Source of the DNA: Gemmatimonadales bacterium | Lineage (GTDB): Bacteria; Krumholzibacteriota; Krumholzibacteriia; LZORAL124-64-63 | Direction of reading: 5' to 3' | Assembly: GCA_019038745.1 (NCBI GenBank) | Contig: JAHOYV010000004.1 | Location: forward strand, 34,572-98,571 | DNA: 64,000 bases | Shown: positions 25,536 through 34,955 of the stretch, piece after piece | How positions within the stretch are numbered: the stretch's first letter is position 1 | Layout: each line of letters opens with the position of its first letter | The notes under the pieces: model-generated | Seen by the model: only the letters and a program-made list of their open reading frames with translations | What the model was told of the DNA's origin: nothing | Databases searched by the model: none | Made by a program: the position numbers and the translations under genes

Positions 25536-26575
25536 ATCCTTCCGCCCTCTGGTGGCATCCGCTGGAAAACGACGAACTGGCTTGCGAACTGTGTCCGGTG
25601 GGATGCCGTCTGTCTTCCGGCCAAGACGGGCCCTGCGGCAGCCGCGGCAACCGGGCCGGAACCATGGTGCCCCTGCATTACGGTCGAATCATTTCCGCCG
25701 GGATGGACCCGATCGAGAAAAAACCCCTGTACCACTATTACCCAGGGAGTTCCATCTTTTCCGTTGCTGCTCCGGGCTGCAACCTGCACTGCTTGTTCTG
25801 CCAGAACTGGCAAATCAGTCAGACCTCCAGCCGGACAACAAACGGGACAACCAACGGGGCCAAGGGGCGGGAAGTTGTTGCCTCGACCACTTCCGCCTCG
25901 GCAGCGGAATTGGTTGACGCGGCTCTGCGCCAGGGAGCATCGGGCATCGCCTACACCTACAGCGAACCTCTTGTGTGGTACGAGTTCATCAAGGATTGCG
26001 CTGCCTTGGCGAAGGAGCACGGTCTGAAGAACGTGCTGGTCACCAACGGGTTCCTGAATCCCAGGCCTCTTGCCGATCTGCTGCCTCTGATCGACGCGGC
26101 GAACATTGATCTGAAGGCGATGGATCCTGAATTTTATCGCGACGTCTGCCAGGGGAGCCTGGAACCGGTGTTGGCGGCAATCAGGCAGTTCCACGCCGCC
26201 GGGGTGCATCTTGAAGTGACCAATTTACTGATTCCCGGCTACAACGACAGTGAAGCCCAAGTGGATCAATTGGTGGATTTCGTGGGTTCCCTGGGTCCAG
26301 AGGTGCCGTTACATTTCTCGGCATACCGCCCGTCCTGGAAGCTGGATGCTCCCCCAACGCCCCGGTCTACCCTGATCCGGGCTCGGGAACAGGCCCTGCA
26401 AAGCCTGGACTGGGTTTATCTGGGCAATGTGGGCGGGGAGGTCGGACGCGACACGGTTTGCCCCGATTGCGGCTCCCCAGTGGTTATTCGGGAGGGATTC
26501 CGGGCAGAGGTGAATGTGTTGTCCGGTGGCCTGTGTTCGAGCTGCGGGCGGAAGCTACCGATCATCACCGCATAG
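25532..26575 (+). CDS. amrS: AmmeMemoRadiSam-system radical SAM enzyme
   Basis: 347 aa. Radical-SAM cluster motif CNLHCLFC (Cys83, Cys87, Cys90) with PFL-activase-like flanks. An N-terminal cysteine group (Cys18, Cys21, Cys25, Cys35) and a C-terminal CPDC...CSSC zinc-ribbon-like tail are typical of the AmrS branch. The partner Memo and AMMECR1 genes of this system are not in the window. The reaction is unknown in the family as far as I recall. Overlaps the preceding gene by 4 nt. Confidence 0.88.
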   Translation: MNPSALWWHPLENDELACELCPVGCRLSSGQDGPCGSRGNRAGTMVPLHYGRIISAGMDPIEKKPLYHYYPGSSIFSVAAPGCNLHCLFCQNWQISQTSSRTTNGTTNGAKGREVVASTTSASAAELVDAALRQGASGIAYTYSEPLVWYEFIKDCAALAKEHGLKNVLVTNGFLNPRPLADLLPLIDAANIDLKAMDPEFYRDVCQGSLEPVLAAIRQFHAAGVHLEVTNLLIPGYNDSEAQVDQLVDFVGSLGPEVPLHFSAYRPSWKLDAPPTPRSTLIRAREQALQSLDWVYLGNVGGEVGRDTVCPDCGSPVVIREGFRAEVNVLSGGLCSSCGRKLPIITA

Positions 26576-26676
26576 TTTGGGTTAAGCCCCTGTTTCAGCA
26601 GTCGATAACTCCGGGGGAACGAATTTTCCCGAAACGACCACATTTGTGGACTGGTTTTTTCAAGGAATTGTTGCTC

Positions 26677-27501
26677 ATGCTGAAACGCGCATTCTTTCTG
26701 TTTGTCTTCTGTCTGTTCGCGCCTCATGCCATACCTCTGATCGCCTTGGCGGCCGGGGAAAACAGTGAGGACCCACCTGTTACAAATCCCTATGTCAGGA
26801 CCGCGGAAATTGGGAGTGGGCTAAGCCGCTACACCGACAATCTGGGTAAGGGAAACGGTCAGTTCATGCGCCTGTCCCTGGTCAAGGATAAGGATCAAAG
26901 TTGGATGTTCGAAACCGGGCGGGGCCACCGCTTTGGGGAAACAAGCTTCGGGTACGGTGTTTCCCATGGGCGCCACGTGGCCGAGGCCACCAATGTCTCT
27001 GTTGGTCTTTCCTCCGGTACCGGGGATTTTCTGGCGCCGGAATATCGTTTCGACTGTCGTATGGATCAAGGTGTGCTGAAGGACAGAAATTTGGTTCTGA
27101 GCGGGGGCTATACCCGGATTCAGAGCAAACAGGAAAACTCCTCGGACGGATTCGGCGCCGGGGCTGTGCTCTGGCTGCCCCACTGGGTTCTCGAAGCCCG
27201 TTTCCTGTACGACATCGGCCAGCCAGGGGACACGGACTCCAAGTCCTGGGGATTGGGAGCCACCTGGTATCTCTACAAGAAAACATATATCGGGGCCGGG
27301 ATCGACGGTGGGGAGATTTCCTACATGCTGGTGGGACCGGGCTCCGAGTCCGCCCTGGTGGATTATGATGCCAACGGCTGGAACGTGAGTCTCCAACAAT
27401 GGCTCACATCAACCGGCGGCGTCAATCTTCGCTATGAGCACGGCTCCACGTCCTACTATCAGGTGGACGGATATACGTTCAGCATTTTCAAGGAATTCTG
27501 A
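26677..27501 (+). CDS. YaiO-like outer-membrane beta-barrel protein
   Basis: 274 aa. ATG 26677 with AAGGA upstream opens a signal peptide (KRAFFLFVFCLFAPHAIPLIALAA). The rest is alternating beta-strands with aromatic girdles, and the protein ends in FSIFKEF, a C-terminal aromatic residue as in BAM-inserted barrels. The pattern resembles YaiO-family barrels of about the same size. Function unknown. The frame continues upstream into amrS, but that part is a shadow. Confidence 0.7.
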   Translation: MLKRAFFLFVFCLFAPHAIPLIALAAGENSEDPPVTNPYVRTAEIGSGLSRYTDNLGKGNGQFMRLSLVKDKDQSWMFETGRGHRFGETSFGYGVSHGRHVAEATNVSVGLSSGTGDFLAPEYRFDCRMDQGVLKDRNLVLSGGYTRIQSKQENSSDGFGAGAVLWLPHWVLEARFLYDIGQPGDTDSKSWGLGATWYLYKKTYIGAGIDGGEISYMLVGPGSESALVDYDANGWNVSLQQWLTSTGGVNLRYEHGSTSYYQVDGYTFSIFKEF

Positions 27502-27519
27502 TTCGGCTATTTTGAGAAT

Positions 27520-27551
27520 GTCCTGGCTGCCAGTAAATCGGTGACCAGGAC
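27520..27551. terminator. Possible bidirectional hairpin between convergent genes
   Basis: GTCCTGG (27520-27526) and CCAGGAC (27545-27551) can form a 7-bp stem with an 18-nt loop between the YaiO gene and the minus-strand membrane protein gene. No U-tract, so weak. Confidence 0.3.
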
Positions 27552-27556
27552 GTAGG

Positions 27557-29035
27557 TTATTTGGGAGCCGGAGACTGCTTTTCAGGACCTTTCACCAGCT
27601 TTTGAACCACTTCACCGATTCGGCCAGCCAGCCAGATTACTCCGACCAGGAAACAGGCGTCTAGCAACACCTGGAAAAGGAACAGGTGCTTGACGATGTC
27701 ATAGGTCCCATCTCCCAGGACGCAGATTCCGAATTCCATGGCCGCCATGATCCCCAGGCCTGCTGCCAGCCAGGCCAGCCCTCCCTCGCTACCGGCCGGT
27801 CCGTGGCGGAATATGATGAAACCCACTCCGCCGGCCAGGACAATGGTCAGGAATGCAAGCCAGCCCAGGGAATGGGGTAGGCCGGCGTCTTGAAATTTGT
27901 GCCATTGCGAAAAGTCTCGGCTCTGTTGTCGGGCAGGGATTCCGCTGGATTTCTCGAAGTGCCCGTTCAACGGGTCAATCTTAACATAGATCTGTTGGGC
28001 GCAGTCGCTCGCTAGGGAAACAAAACGCAGGGGATGCTTCATAAGGAATTTGGTCAGGTCGGCATGATTGAAATCACCGCCGACCTCCAATACCGGCACG
28101 CCTTCCTCGAAGGCTGACCGTCCCGCGTACGCGGCCAAATCCGGCTCCAGGTCCAACTCCGACAGGTCGGCGCGGGGGTCAGGGGAATCGGCCAGGATGG
28201 AGTAGAAGAGAACGTTCCAGCGATTGTAGTATTTGATCTGATCGGGGACCGAAGAGTACAGGTATCCGGCGAAAACCAAAAGAGCCAGGCCGCCTGCGGC
28301 GAAGGCCAGCAGGTCCACCGTGCGAGTCTTGCGCCAGAGCCAGACCCCGGCGATGAGCACAACCGGGACGGCCAAGGGATGGTTCTGGGGTTTGGCGGCG
28401 ACGAAGAAGGCGGCAATGAAGAAGAACCCCAGAATGTGCCAGGCCCGGATCCTTGCTTGCCTGTTTATGGTCAGGAAAACCCCGATCATCAGGGTCAGGA
28501 AAATCAGGGATGCACTCTCGCTGTAGAAAGAGTTGAAGAACGAGACGTTGGATACGTCGGTGGCCATCAAGGTCAGGAACACGCCCCCGATGATCCGGGC
28601 GGCCGGCGACAGACTGCTGAAGTGAAGAAGGATAAGGTAGATCCCAAGCAGGTAGACGGCGGTGTTCACTCCGCCCAGGACCGTCAGATCGAAATGATCC
28701 CCTTTGGCGACCGCTCCGCTCACTGCCAGGGCCGCCTTGCCGAGTAGGACCTGTGAAGTGGGGAAGGCAGCCTCCAGCGTCGAGCCGAATCGGTACTGTC
28801 GGTTCACGTGATCGAAGTAGCAGTCGGACCACTCGGTCACAGTCGGTTCCAGTCCGAGCGGTCCCATTACCCGGTGGTAATCACCGTTGTCCGCCACCCC
28901 AATGATGGGTGGAACGAAAAGCTGGTAGATGATGATTGCCGCGATCCCGCAGAAAACAAAGGATTCCCAGGGGCCGGCACACCATGTTGGCCGTTTGCGC
29001 CCGGTGCGATCCTCATCCGTTTCATGGTTGGTCAT
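27557..29035 (-). CDS. Polytopic membrane protein, GT-C-glycosyltransferase-like
   Basis: 492 aa from ATG 29035; the frame opens at 29164 but overlaps queF. About 10-12 hydrophobic helices with a soluble loop (about residues 290-370). The first periplasmic loop carries a DNGDYHRV motif, where acidic residues after helix 1 are typical of GT-C glycosyltransferases; WsfD-like hexose transferases have this layout. It starts 36 nt after the queF stop, so the two may be co-transcribed. The glycosyltransferase role is inferred. Confidence 0.65.
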   Translation of the reverse strand: MTNHETDEDRTGRKRPTWCAGPWESFVFCGIAAIIIYQLFVPPIIGVADNGDYHRVMGPLGLEPTVTEWSDCYFDHVNRQYRFGSTLEAAFPTSQVLLGKAALAVSGAVAKGDHFDLTVLGGVNTAVYLLGIYLILLHFSSLSPAARIIGGVFLTLMATDVSNVSFFNSFYSESASLIFLTLMIGVFLTINRQARIRAWHILGFFFIAAFFVAAKPQNHPLAVPVVLIAGVWLWRKTRTVDLLAFAAGGLALLVFAGYLYSSVPDQIKYYNRWNVLFYSILADSPDPRADLSELDLEPDLAAYAGRSAFEEGVPVLEVGGDFNHADLTKFLMKHPLRFVSLASDCAQQIYVKIDPLNGHFEKSSGIPARQQSRDFSQWHKFQDAGLPHSLGWLAFLTIVLAGGVGFIIFRHGPAGSEGGLAWLAAGLGIMAAMEFGICVLGDGTYDIVKHLFLFQVLLDACFLVGVIWLAGRIGEVVQKLVKGPEKQSPAPK

Positions 29036-29070
29036 TGAGCACCCTGGTAGCCTTTTGAAGAGTTTAATTG

Positions 29071-29442
29071 TCAGGAGTTTTCCCATTCCACATCGACATG
29101 GCTGACCGTCACGTTGGTGGTGATTCCGCCCCGCACGAACCACTCTCCTTTGACTTCCATCCAACGCGGAGCGACCGCCGCTACTAAATCGGTCAAGATC
29201 CGATTGGTAACTTTCTCGTGAAAGGCTCCCACATTACGGAATGACCATAAGTACAGCTTCAGGGACTTCAACTCGACGCATTTTTCGTTGGGTACGTAGA
29301 CGATTCTGAAATGCGCAAAATCAGGCTGGCTCGTCAACGGGCAGAGGCAAGTGAACTCAGGGCAGTCGAATTCGATCTCGTAATCCCTCTCGGGATTCGG
29401 ATTTTCAAAGGACTCCAAGATTTTGGTCGGTTCCGAGGACAT
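29071..29442 (-). CDS. queF: NADPH-dependent 7-cyano-7-deazaguanine reductase
   Basis: 123 aa, the size of the unimodular QueF type. Reduces preQ0 to preQ1, the only known enzymatic nitrile-to-amine reduction. Catalytic Cys34 lies in TCLCPLTSQPDF; the QueF motif ELKSLKLYLWSFRNVGAFHE binds substrate. Supplies preQ1 for queuosine modification of tRNA, matching queG at 22865. Confidence 0.96.
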   Translation of the reverse strand: MSSEPTKILESFENPNPERDYEIEFDCPEFTCLCPLTSQPDFAHFRIVYVPNEKCVELKSLKLYLWSFRNVGAFHEKVTNRILTDLVAAVAPRWMEVKGEWFVRGGITTNVTVSHVDVEWENS

Positions 29443-29540
29443 GATTCATTCTCCTGTTCCGCGAAATTCTCCTGTTGGCTGCTTTTGTCCAGGATACTAA
29501 CCAAACCCGGATCCTAATACCAGATCTTACCTCCAAGTGG

Positions 29541-32500
29541 TCATTTCACCAAAACCATACGTCCCACAGCCTGGTGATCACCGCTGGTCACCTGATAAAA
29601 GTAGAGGCCCGCCGACACCAGCCGATCCTTGCTGTCCCTGCCCAGCCAGGAGATCTCGTGCGACTTGGCTGCCAGGTCTTCGCTCAAAAGGGTTATGACC
29701 CGTCGTCCTGCGACATCAAAAACCGATACCTGTGTGGGGCCGGGTTCGGACAGGGTAAAGCGGATCGTAGTCTTGGGATTGAAAGGATTCGGGAAGTTGT
29801 CCTCAACCCGGAAGACCAAAGGCACGTCACCGATCTGATCAGGAACCGGGGAGCCGGAGCAATCGGTGGTGAAGGCTCCGATCAGCCCGCAACCGGAAGA
29901 GTGGTCCGGTGCGCACGGGGAGGAAGAGTCTATGCTGAAGTTGCCTCCGGCCGCGTCGCAGAAAGCAGGATCCGCAGAGATGTTTCCGTCTGTGCCGGTG
30001 GGATCGGGGACTCCGCTGTAGTCCAGGTTGAAGTTGCCGTACACATCGTTGCAGGCCAGCGATGAAGGGGTCGACAGGAGAGCCATCCCGTTGGCGAAGT
30101 TTGTTCCGCCGGTGTTGAAGGCTACTATGTTGTTCTCAACCGAAGGCGTCGATCCGGTAAGGTAAAGACCACCCCCCCCAGCGGCGGTTGCGTCGTTCCC
30201 GGTTATCGTATTGAAGGTGATGGATCCGGCGGTGTTGGTATCGAAGTCCAGGGCGCCGCCGAAGAAATTGGCCGTGTTGCCCACGAACAGGGAGTGGGAG
30301 ACGTCGGCCGAGACACAGGCGGTCAAGGCCCCTCCGCCTCCGACCTGGGCCTGGTTGCCGGAAACGGTAAGGCTGTCCAGAGTGGCGGTGGTCCCGGTGA
30401 CGTAGAAGCCTCCACCGTACATGAATGTGCTGGTCGGAGTATTGCTGTTGTCCATGAAGGCTACTCGTGACAGTGAAACAGAGCCGCCGTCCTGGTACAA
30501 CCCGCCCCCGTGATCCTGGGCGGTGTTCCCGGAGATTTCCCCACCCGTAATATCCAGGTTGGAGGACCCGTTGAAGCTACCGGCATAAATGCCGCCGCCC
30601 TGCTTGGCCTCCAGGTGCCCTGACACGGCACAGTCGACAAGGGTGAGATCAGAATCCAAGACGTGGATGCCTCCGCCAAGGGGGAAGTAGGTCATGTTTT
30701 CGGTGATCAGGAGATTGTCGATGATTGAACAGTCGATCAGGGTGGGGTTGCTGTTGTAGGCGAACAGTCCAGCACCGTAGATGCCTGAGTTGCCGTGGAT
30801 ACTTACATTTTCCAGAATCGGGGAGGAGCCGTTCATGCTGATTCCGCCACCGCAACCCGGTTCGGTGGAGGAACCGACCATATTTCCTGTGATTTCAAGA
30901 TTGCGCAAGGTAGGGGAAGCGTAGTTCAGAAACACCCCGCCGCCATATCGGGAACTATAGGGGATCCCGGAAGAATTCATACCCCCACAATCCTGGATTC
31001 GAAAGCCGTCCACGATTGTAGAGTTACCCGTCAAACTCTCGAATCTCAACCCGGTCACACCAAGGTTTCCCGAGATGACGGTTGGGTTACCGATGGGGTC
31101 ACGCGTTGAAAAATCAGCGTTGTATCCGCCGTAGACCATCACGTTTCGGTTCAGAACGTGAACCGGGGCGGCCAAGGTGATGCCACCCTGGATGGCGATG
31201 ATGTCTCCGTCCGCACCGGCGTTGATGGCGTCGAAAATTGTGGGGAATTCGGTTGGATAGCGGTGCTCGTTGTCACCCAGGGCCTTCAACATGTTGATTC
31301 GGCCGGCGCCTAGCATTCCCACATAGGTTGGGTTCTGCTCGTCGATGTTGTCGCAGGATCCCGTCAAAAGACTGGAAATCTGTGTGTAGCTGAAACCAGG
31401 ATTGGCGGACCACAACAGGGCTGCGGCGCCACAGGCTATGGGGCTGGAGAAGCTGGTTCCGTCGACGGAGGCGTAGGTGCTCTCACCGGTGGTCCGGTTG
31501 TAGGCTGTTGTATAGATCCCCTCTCCGGGAGCGGACAGCTCCACCCATGAACCGTAATTTGAGAACCAGGCCTTTGTGTCGCTGGAGTTGGTGGCGGCTA
31601 CGGCCAGGACCCCGGAGCGCGTGGACAAGTAGGATGGATAGCTTGAGGAATCATCGTTTCCGGCAGCAGTGATCAACAGCACTCCCTCACCCTGGGCCGC
31701 TCCGACAGCCATGGAGAGGTAGTCACTGGATCCCCAGCTGCAGTTGATGATCTTGGCGCCGTTGTTTGTCGCGTAGAGGATCCCCATGGAGGCAAAATCC
31801 AAGCGGATTATACCTTGGGTTGTGCCGTTGGGCAGGTATCCCGCACGGATGGCCATGATCTTGCAACCGGGGGCGGTGCCGGCGATGCCCAAGCCGTTGT
31901 TGGTGATGGCGGCTACACAACCGGCGCAGTTGGTGCCGTGGCTTTCGTAATCCATCGGGTCGTTGTCGGCGATAGTGACGTCCGAGTCCGGCCACCCCTC
32001 GCTGGCCGGGACGTTCACAAAATCCCAACCGCGGATGTCGTCAACCTTCCCGTTGCTGTCGTCATCCACGCCTTCGGTCCCGTAGTACTCCGTCCAGTTG
32101 GTCCACAGGGCCCCGTTGACCTTGTCCGGATGCGGGCCCCCGAGGTCGGGATGGTGCCAATCCACACCCGAGTCGATGACGGCCACGATGATGTTGGAAT
32201 CGCCCAGGGATTGATTCCAGGCCCCGACGGCGTGGATATCCGGGCCGCCCGGACTCATGTTACGCAGATAGTACTGGGCCGAGGTTATGTCGTTGGGCAG
32301 GTAGGCGTCGTACATTTTGCAGATGTCTACCAGTCTGACTTCTTCCACCTCGGGCAAGGCCTCGTAGGCGGCTTTCACATCCTTGATGTTCAGGTGGGCT
32401 GGAAAATCCACCGCCCAAACGCGATCGAAATAGTCCCGGCTGGCCTTGGCCTTGAAGTTGCTCGTCATCCCCTTGTACATCTGTTCCATTCCGGTCACCG

Positions 32501-32711
32501 AGAAACGGTCGGCCAAGCCGTCCAGAGCGGCTACTCCCACCTTGACGGAGCCATCGGCCTTTTCCAGGGCCATCGGTGTGCCCTGTTTCACCGTGATTAC
32601 CACCCGGTCCGGGACCTGGCCTATCACCGAAGAATTTTCGGAGGCCTGGGCTGGGAACGTGGAGGTGCCCAGAATCAGGAGTGTAAGCAGAGCGAATTGG
32701 AACTTCTTCAT
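29541..32711 (-). CDS. Secreted S8 (subtilisin-like) protease with beta-helix repeats and C-terminal sorting tail
   Basis: 1056 aa from ATG 32711 (GGAGGG upstream); the longer frame to 32864 crosses the promoter. Signal peptide ends at AQA (about residue 23). A propeptide-like segment precedes the catalytic domain with Asp (AVIDSGVDWHHPDLGG), His (YESHGTNCAGCVAAI) and Ser (VDGTSFSSPIACGAAALL). Then follow right-handed beta-helix repeats rich in GGG and N, with 'polymorphic outer membrane' flavour (about residues 520-960). The last 85 residues are a FlgD-like/type IX-style tail (NFPNPFNPKTTIRFTL ... VSAGLYFYQV). Probably exported to the cell surface or medium. Confidence 0.93.
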   Translation of the reverse strand: MKKFQFALLTLLILGTSTFPAQASENSSVIGQVPDRVVITVKQGTPMALEKADGSVKVGVAALDGLADRFSVTGMEQMYKGMTSNFKAKASRDYFDRVWAVDFPAHLNIKDVKAAYEALPEVEEVRLVDICKMYDAYLPNDITSAQYYLRNMSPGGPDIHAVGAWNQSLGDSNIIVAVIDSGVDWHHPDLGGPHPDKVNGALWTNWTEYYGTEGVDDDSNGKVDDIRGWDFVNVPASEGWPDSDVTIADNDPMDYESHGTNCAGCVAAITNNGLGIAGTAPGCKIMAIRAGYLPNGTTQGIIRLDFASMGILYATNNGAKIINCSWGSSDYLSMAVGAAQGEGVLLITAAGNDDSSSYPSYLSTRSGVLAVAATNSSDTKAWFSNYGSWVELSAPGEGIYTTAYNRTTGESTYASVDGTSFSSPIACGAAALLWSANPGFSYTQISSLLTGSCDNIDEQNPTYVGMLGAGRINMLKALGDNEHRYPTEFPTIFDAINAGADGDIIAIQGGITLAAPVHVLNRNVMVYGGYNADFSTRDPIGNPTVISGNLGVTGLRFESLTGNSTIVDGFRIQDCGGMNSSGIPYSSRYGGGVFLNYASPTLRNLEITGNMVGSSTEPGCGGGISMNGSSPILENVSIHGNSGIYGAGLFAYNSNPTLIDCSIIDNLLITENMTYFPLGGGIHVLDSDLTLVDCAVSGHLEAKQGGGIYAGSFNGSSNLDITGGEISGNTAQDHGGGLYQDGGSVSLSRVAFMDNSNTPTSTFMYGGGFYVTGTTATLDSLTVSGNQAQVGGGGALTACVSADVSHSLFVGNTANFFGGALDFDTNTAGSITFNTITGNDATAAGGGGLYLTGSTPSVENNIVAFNTGGTNFANGMALLSTPSSLACNDVYGNFNLDYSGVPDPTGTDGNISADPAFCDAAGGNFSIDSSSPCAPDHSSGCGLIGAFTTDCSGSPVPDQIGDVPLVFRVEDNFPNPFNPKTTIRFTLSEPGPTQVSVFDVAGRRVITLLSEDLAAKSHEISWLGRDSKDRLVSAGLYFYQVTSGDHQAVGRMVLVK

Positions 32712-32840
32712 CGTTTTCCCTCCAGCAGGAAATCTGGCGATGTTGTGTGGGTTGGGGATGTATGGTCCCAAGGGAGGGTCTCCCAAGAGACAAACAGGAA
32801 ACTGGTGGTGAAAAATTTCCCCATATTGCTTTACTATGAA

Positions 32841-32869
32841 TATATAATGATATTTTCCAACCATGACAA
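32841..32869 (-). promoter_or_regulatory. Predicted sigma-70 promoter of the S8 protease gene
   Basis: On the minus strand TTGTCA (32869-32864) is followed after 17 nt by TATATA (32846-32841). The predicted leader to the ATG at 32711 is about 120 nt. The region is markedly AT-rich relative to its surroundings. Confidence 0.55.
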
Positions 32870-32917
32870 TGATGGGGACGTTGTGAATAGGTGATTTTGA
32901 CAGTGGAGTTAAGTGAT

Positions 32918-34111
32918 TTGGACATAACCAAAACCCTTTTCATCGAACCGTATGATGGGGGATCCCATCGGGCATTCAGGAAGGGTTTATCCAACCATTC
33001 CCGTCACCATTTCGAGTCCTTGACTCTTCCGCCCCGCTTCTGGAAGTGGCGTATGCGGGGTGCGGCGGTCTGGTTCGCCGATCTCATCAACGAAATGTCT
33101 GATCGATCCTGGGACCTGCTCTTCGTTACCGGATACTTGAACCTGGCCGACCTGCGGGGGCTTCTTGCTCCGCCCCTGGACCGGGTGCCGGTACTGCTCT
33201 ATCTACATGAGAATCAGTTGACCTACCCGCTTTCCCCCCAAGAGGAGTTCGACTTCCACTTCGGGTTTACGAACATCGTCAGTGCTTTGGCGGCTGATCG
33301 TGTTGTGTTCAACTCGGAATATCATCGGGACCTTTTCATGGAATTCCTGCCTGCCTACCTGGGCAAGATGCCGGAAGGGGTGCCCCGGGGAGTCAAAGAG
33401 CGGCTTCTGGAACGTAGCGGGGTGGTGGGCGTGGGATTGGATCGCCCGCGGTTGCCGGAGGACCACTTCCCCCAGTACCGTGGTGGCCCGTGCGATCCCC
33501 AAACCGGCCCCTCCTGGCCTCGGGGCAGAAGGCCTCTGTTGCTGTGGAATCACCGATGGGAATTCGACAAAAGACCGGATCAATTCGTGCAGGCGATGTT
33601 TACCCTCCTTGACGAGGGGTTGGATTTCGAAGTGGCGCTGCTGGGTGAATCCCGCGGTCACGATGAAGTCTTCGGTCCCTTGCGGGACAGGCTGAAGGAA
33701 CGCTGCGTTGCTTTCGGGTTCCAGCCCGACCGGAGAGACTACGACCGGCTTCTGGACCGGTCCGATATTGTTGTCAGCTGCGCCGAGCAGGAGTATTTTG
33801 GAATTTCGGTGGCCGAGGCGATCCACGCTGGCTGTTATCCGGTACTGCCCAGAAGCCAGGTGTATCCTTCCATGTATGGGACCCGTTGCCGGGGTAGACA
33901 CTTCTATCAGACCCAGGAGGAATTGGTGTCCCTTTTGCAGGATCTGATCAACGGCAAGGAGTGCGGTCACGTGTGCTCTTTGGACTGCGATGTCGATCAA
34001 TATTGTTGGGAACGACTGGCACTTGAGTTTGACGGCCTCATTGCCGAGACGGTGGCCTGCGGGCGGCGCGGGACGGCTGGGGGACGGGCGGGGGAGGGTA
34101 TCGATGATTGA
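32918..34111 (+). CDS. tRNA-queuosine mannosyltransferase-like glycosyltransferase (DUF3524/GTDC1 type)
   Basis: 397 aa if started at TTG 32918 (GGAG 9 nt upstream), which places the conserved LFIEPYDGGSHRAF at the very N-terminus as in relatives; the frame opens at GTG 32891. The N-terminal domain has LTLPPRFWKWRMRGAAVWFA and LHENQLTYP, the DUF3524 signature. The GT-B C-terminal half has WNHRWEFDKRPDQFV and EYFGISVAEAIHAGCYPVLP. Related enzymes add mannose to queuosine in tRNA-Asp. The mannose specificity is taken from the family; bacterial members are poorly known. queG and queF nearby fit. Confidence 0.82.
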   Translation: MDITKTLFIEPYDGGSHRAFRKGLSNHSRHHFESLTLPPRFWKWRMRGAAVWFADLINEMSDRSWDLLFVTGYLNLADLRGLLAPPLDRVPVLLYLHENQLTYPLSPQEEFDFHFGFTNIVSALAADRVVFNSEYHRDLFMEFLPAYLGKMPEGVPRGVKERLLERSGVVGVGLDRPRLPEDHFPQYRGGPCDPQTGPSWPRGRRPLLLWNHRWEFDKRPDQFVQAMFTLLDEGLDFEVALLGESRGHDEVFGPLRDRLKERCVAFGFQPDRRDYDRLLDRSDIVVSCAEQEYFGISVAEAIHAGCYPVLPRSQVYPSMYGTRCRGRHFYQTQEELVSLLQDLINGKECGHVCSLDCDVDQYCWERLALEFDGLIAETVACGRRGTAGGRAGEGIDD

Positions 34112-34913
34112 GCCCCTCGGGAAATTCAACCCATTGTCCGGCTACCTAATCGACATCGAGGGAGTGCTGGTCCGTGATAAAAGGTATCTGCCGATTCCCG
34201 GATCCGTGGAATGGCTGAACCATTTGGCCGACGGAGAAACTCCCTTCTGCCTGGTCAGCAACAACACAACGGACAGGCCACAGGATCTGATCGCCAAGCT
34301 GAATGAGGTGGGATTCCAACTGGAGATAAAACATCTGGTCGGGGTTTTGGAATTGGCTGTTCAATGGTTGCGGGTACGCGAAAAAAAGCGGATCCTCTGG
34401 CTTGGATCGCCCCAGTTGACCGATTTCTGGGTGGAGGAAGGATTTGTTCCCAACTCGATAGAAGATTGCCAAACGGTAGTTCTGGGCGTGAACCCCCGTT
34501 TAGAGGTGGCGGATATGGACCAGGCTTTGGGACCTCTCCTGGAGCAAGGTGCAGATCTTCTCTGCCTGCATCGCAACTCCTTTTACCTGGATGGGAAAGG
34601 CAGGCGGCGCCTCGGTCCAGGGGCCTGGGCCGGCGCCTTTGAGGCACTGGGAGGGGATGGTCAGGTTGTGACGGTGGGGAAGCCAGATGAGAAAATTTAC
34701 AAGGAAGCCCTGAAAAGGCTTGGCATCTTGCCGGAGAAAGCTCTATTTGTTTCAGATGACCCGGTGGCCGATCTGGTAACCGCCGGACGTATGGGAATGA
34801 GGACGGCCTTCGTGTTGTCCGGCAAATACCCGGACCACGCGGTCCTCGGACGGCTGGACCAGGAGGACTGGCCGGACATAGTCTGCAGCTGCCCTGCGGA
34901 TATGGATATTTAA
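34104..34913 (+). CDS. HAD-superfamily (IIA-type) hydrolase
   Basis: 269 aa from ATG 34104, GGGAGGG upstream, overlapping the glycosyltransferase stop by 8 nt. Motif I is LIDIEGVLVRD, so the usual DxD is DxE; motif II is LVSNNTTDRP; the Lys of motif III is in GKPDEKIYKEAL; motif IV is FVSDDPVADLVTAG. This matches NagD-like cap-IIA phosphatases, with the second Asp (general acid/base) replaced by Glu. It may be a sugar-phosphate or nucleotide phosphatase, with activity possibly altered. Confidence 0.85.
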   Translation: MIEPLGKFNPLSGYLIDIEGVLVRDKRYLPIPGSVEWLNHLADGETPFCLVSNNTTDRPQDLIAKLNEVGFQLEIKHLVGVLELAVQWLRVREKKRILWLGSPQLTDFWVEEGFVPNSIEDCQTVVLGVNPRLEVADMDQALGPLLEQGADLLCLHRNSFYLDGKGRRRLGPGAWAGAFEALGGDGQVVTVGKPDEKIYKEALKRLGILPEKALFVSDDPVADLVTAGRMGMRTAFVLSGKYPDHAVLGRLDQEDWPDIVCSCPADMDI

Positions 34914-34955
34914 TGATTTCCAGCAGTTGGAAATCCCAGCAAAAAAGGATCCGGA

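Noticed and set aside
30000..31100. Possible repeat array or CRISPR-like periodicity in the beta-helix part of the protease
   Set aside because: The periodicity is at protein level only; no identical DNA repeats with spacers are present.
31815..32894. Plus-strand 359-codon frame opposite the S8 protease
   Set aside because: Overlaps the catalytic domain and the promoter; no recognisable domain.
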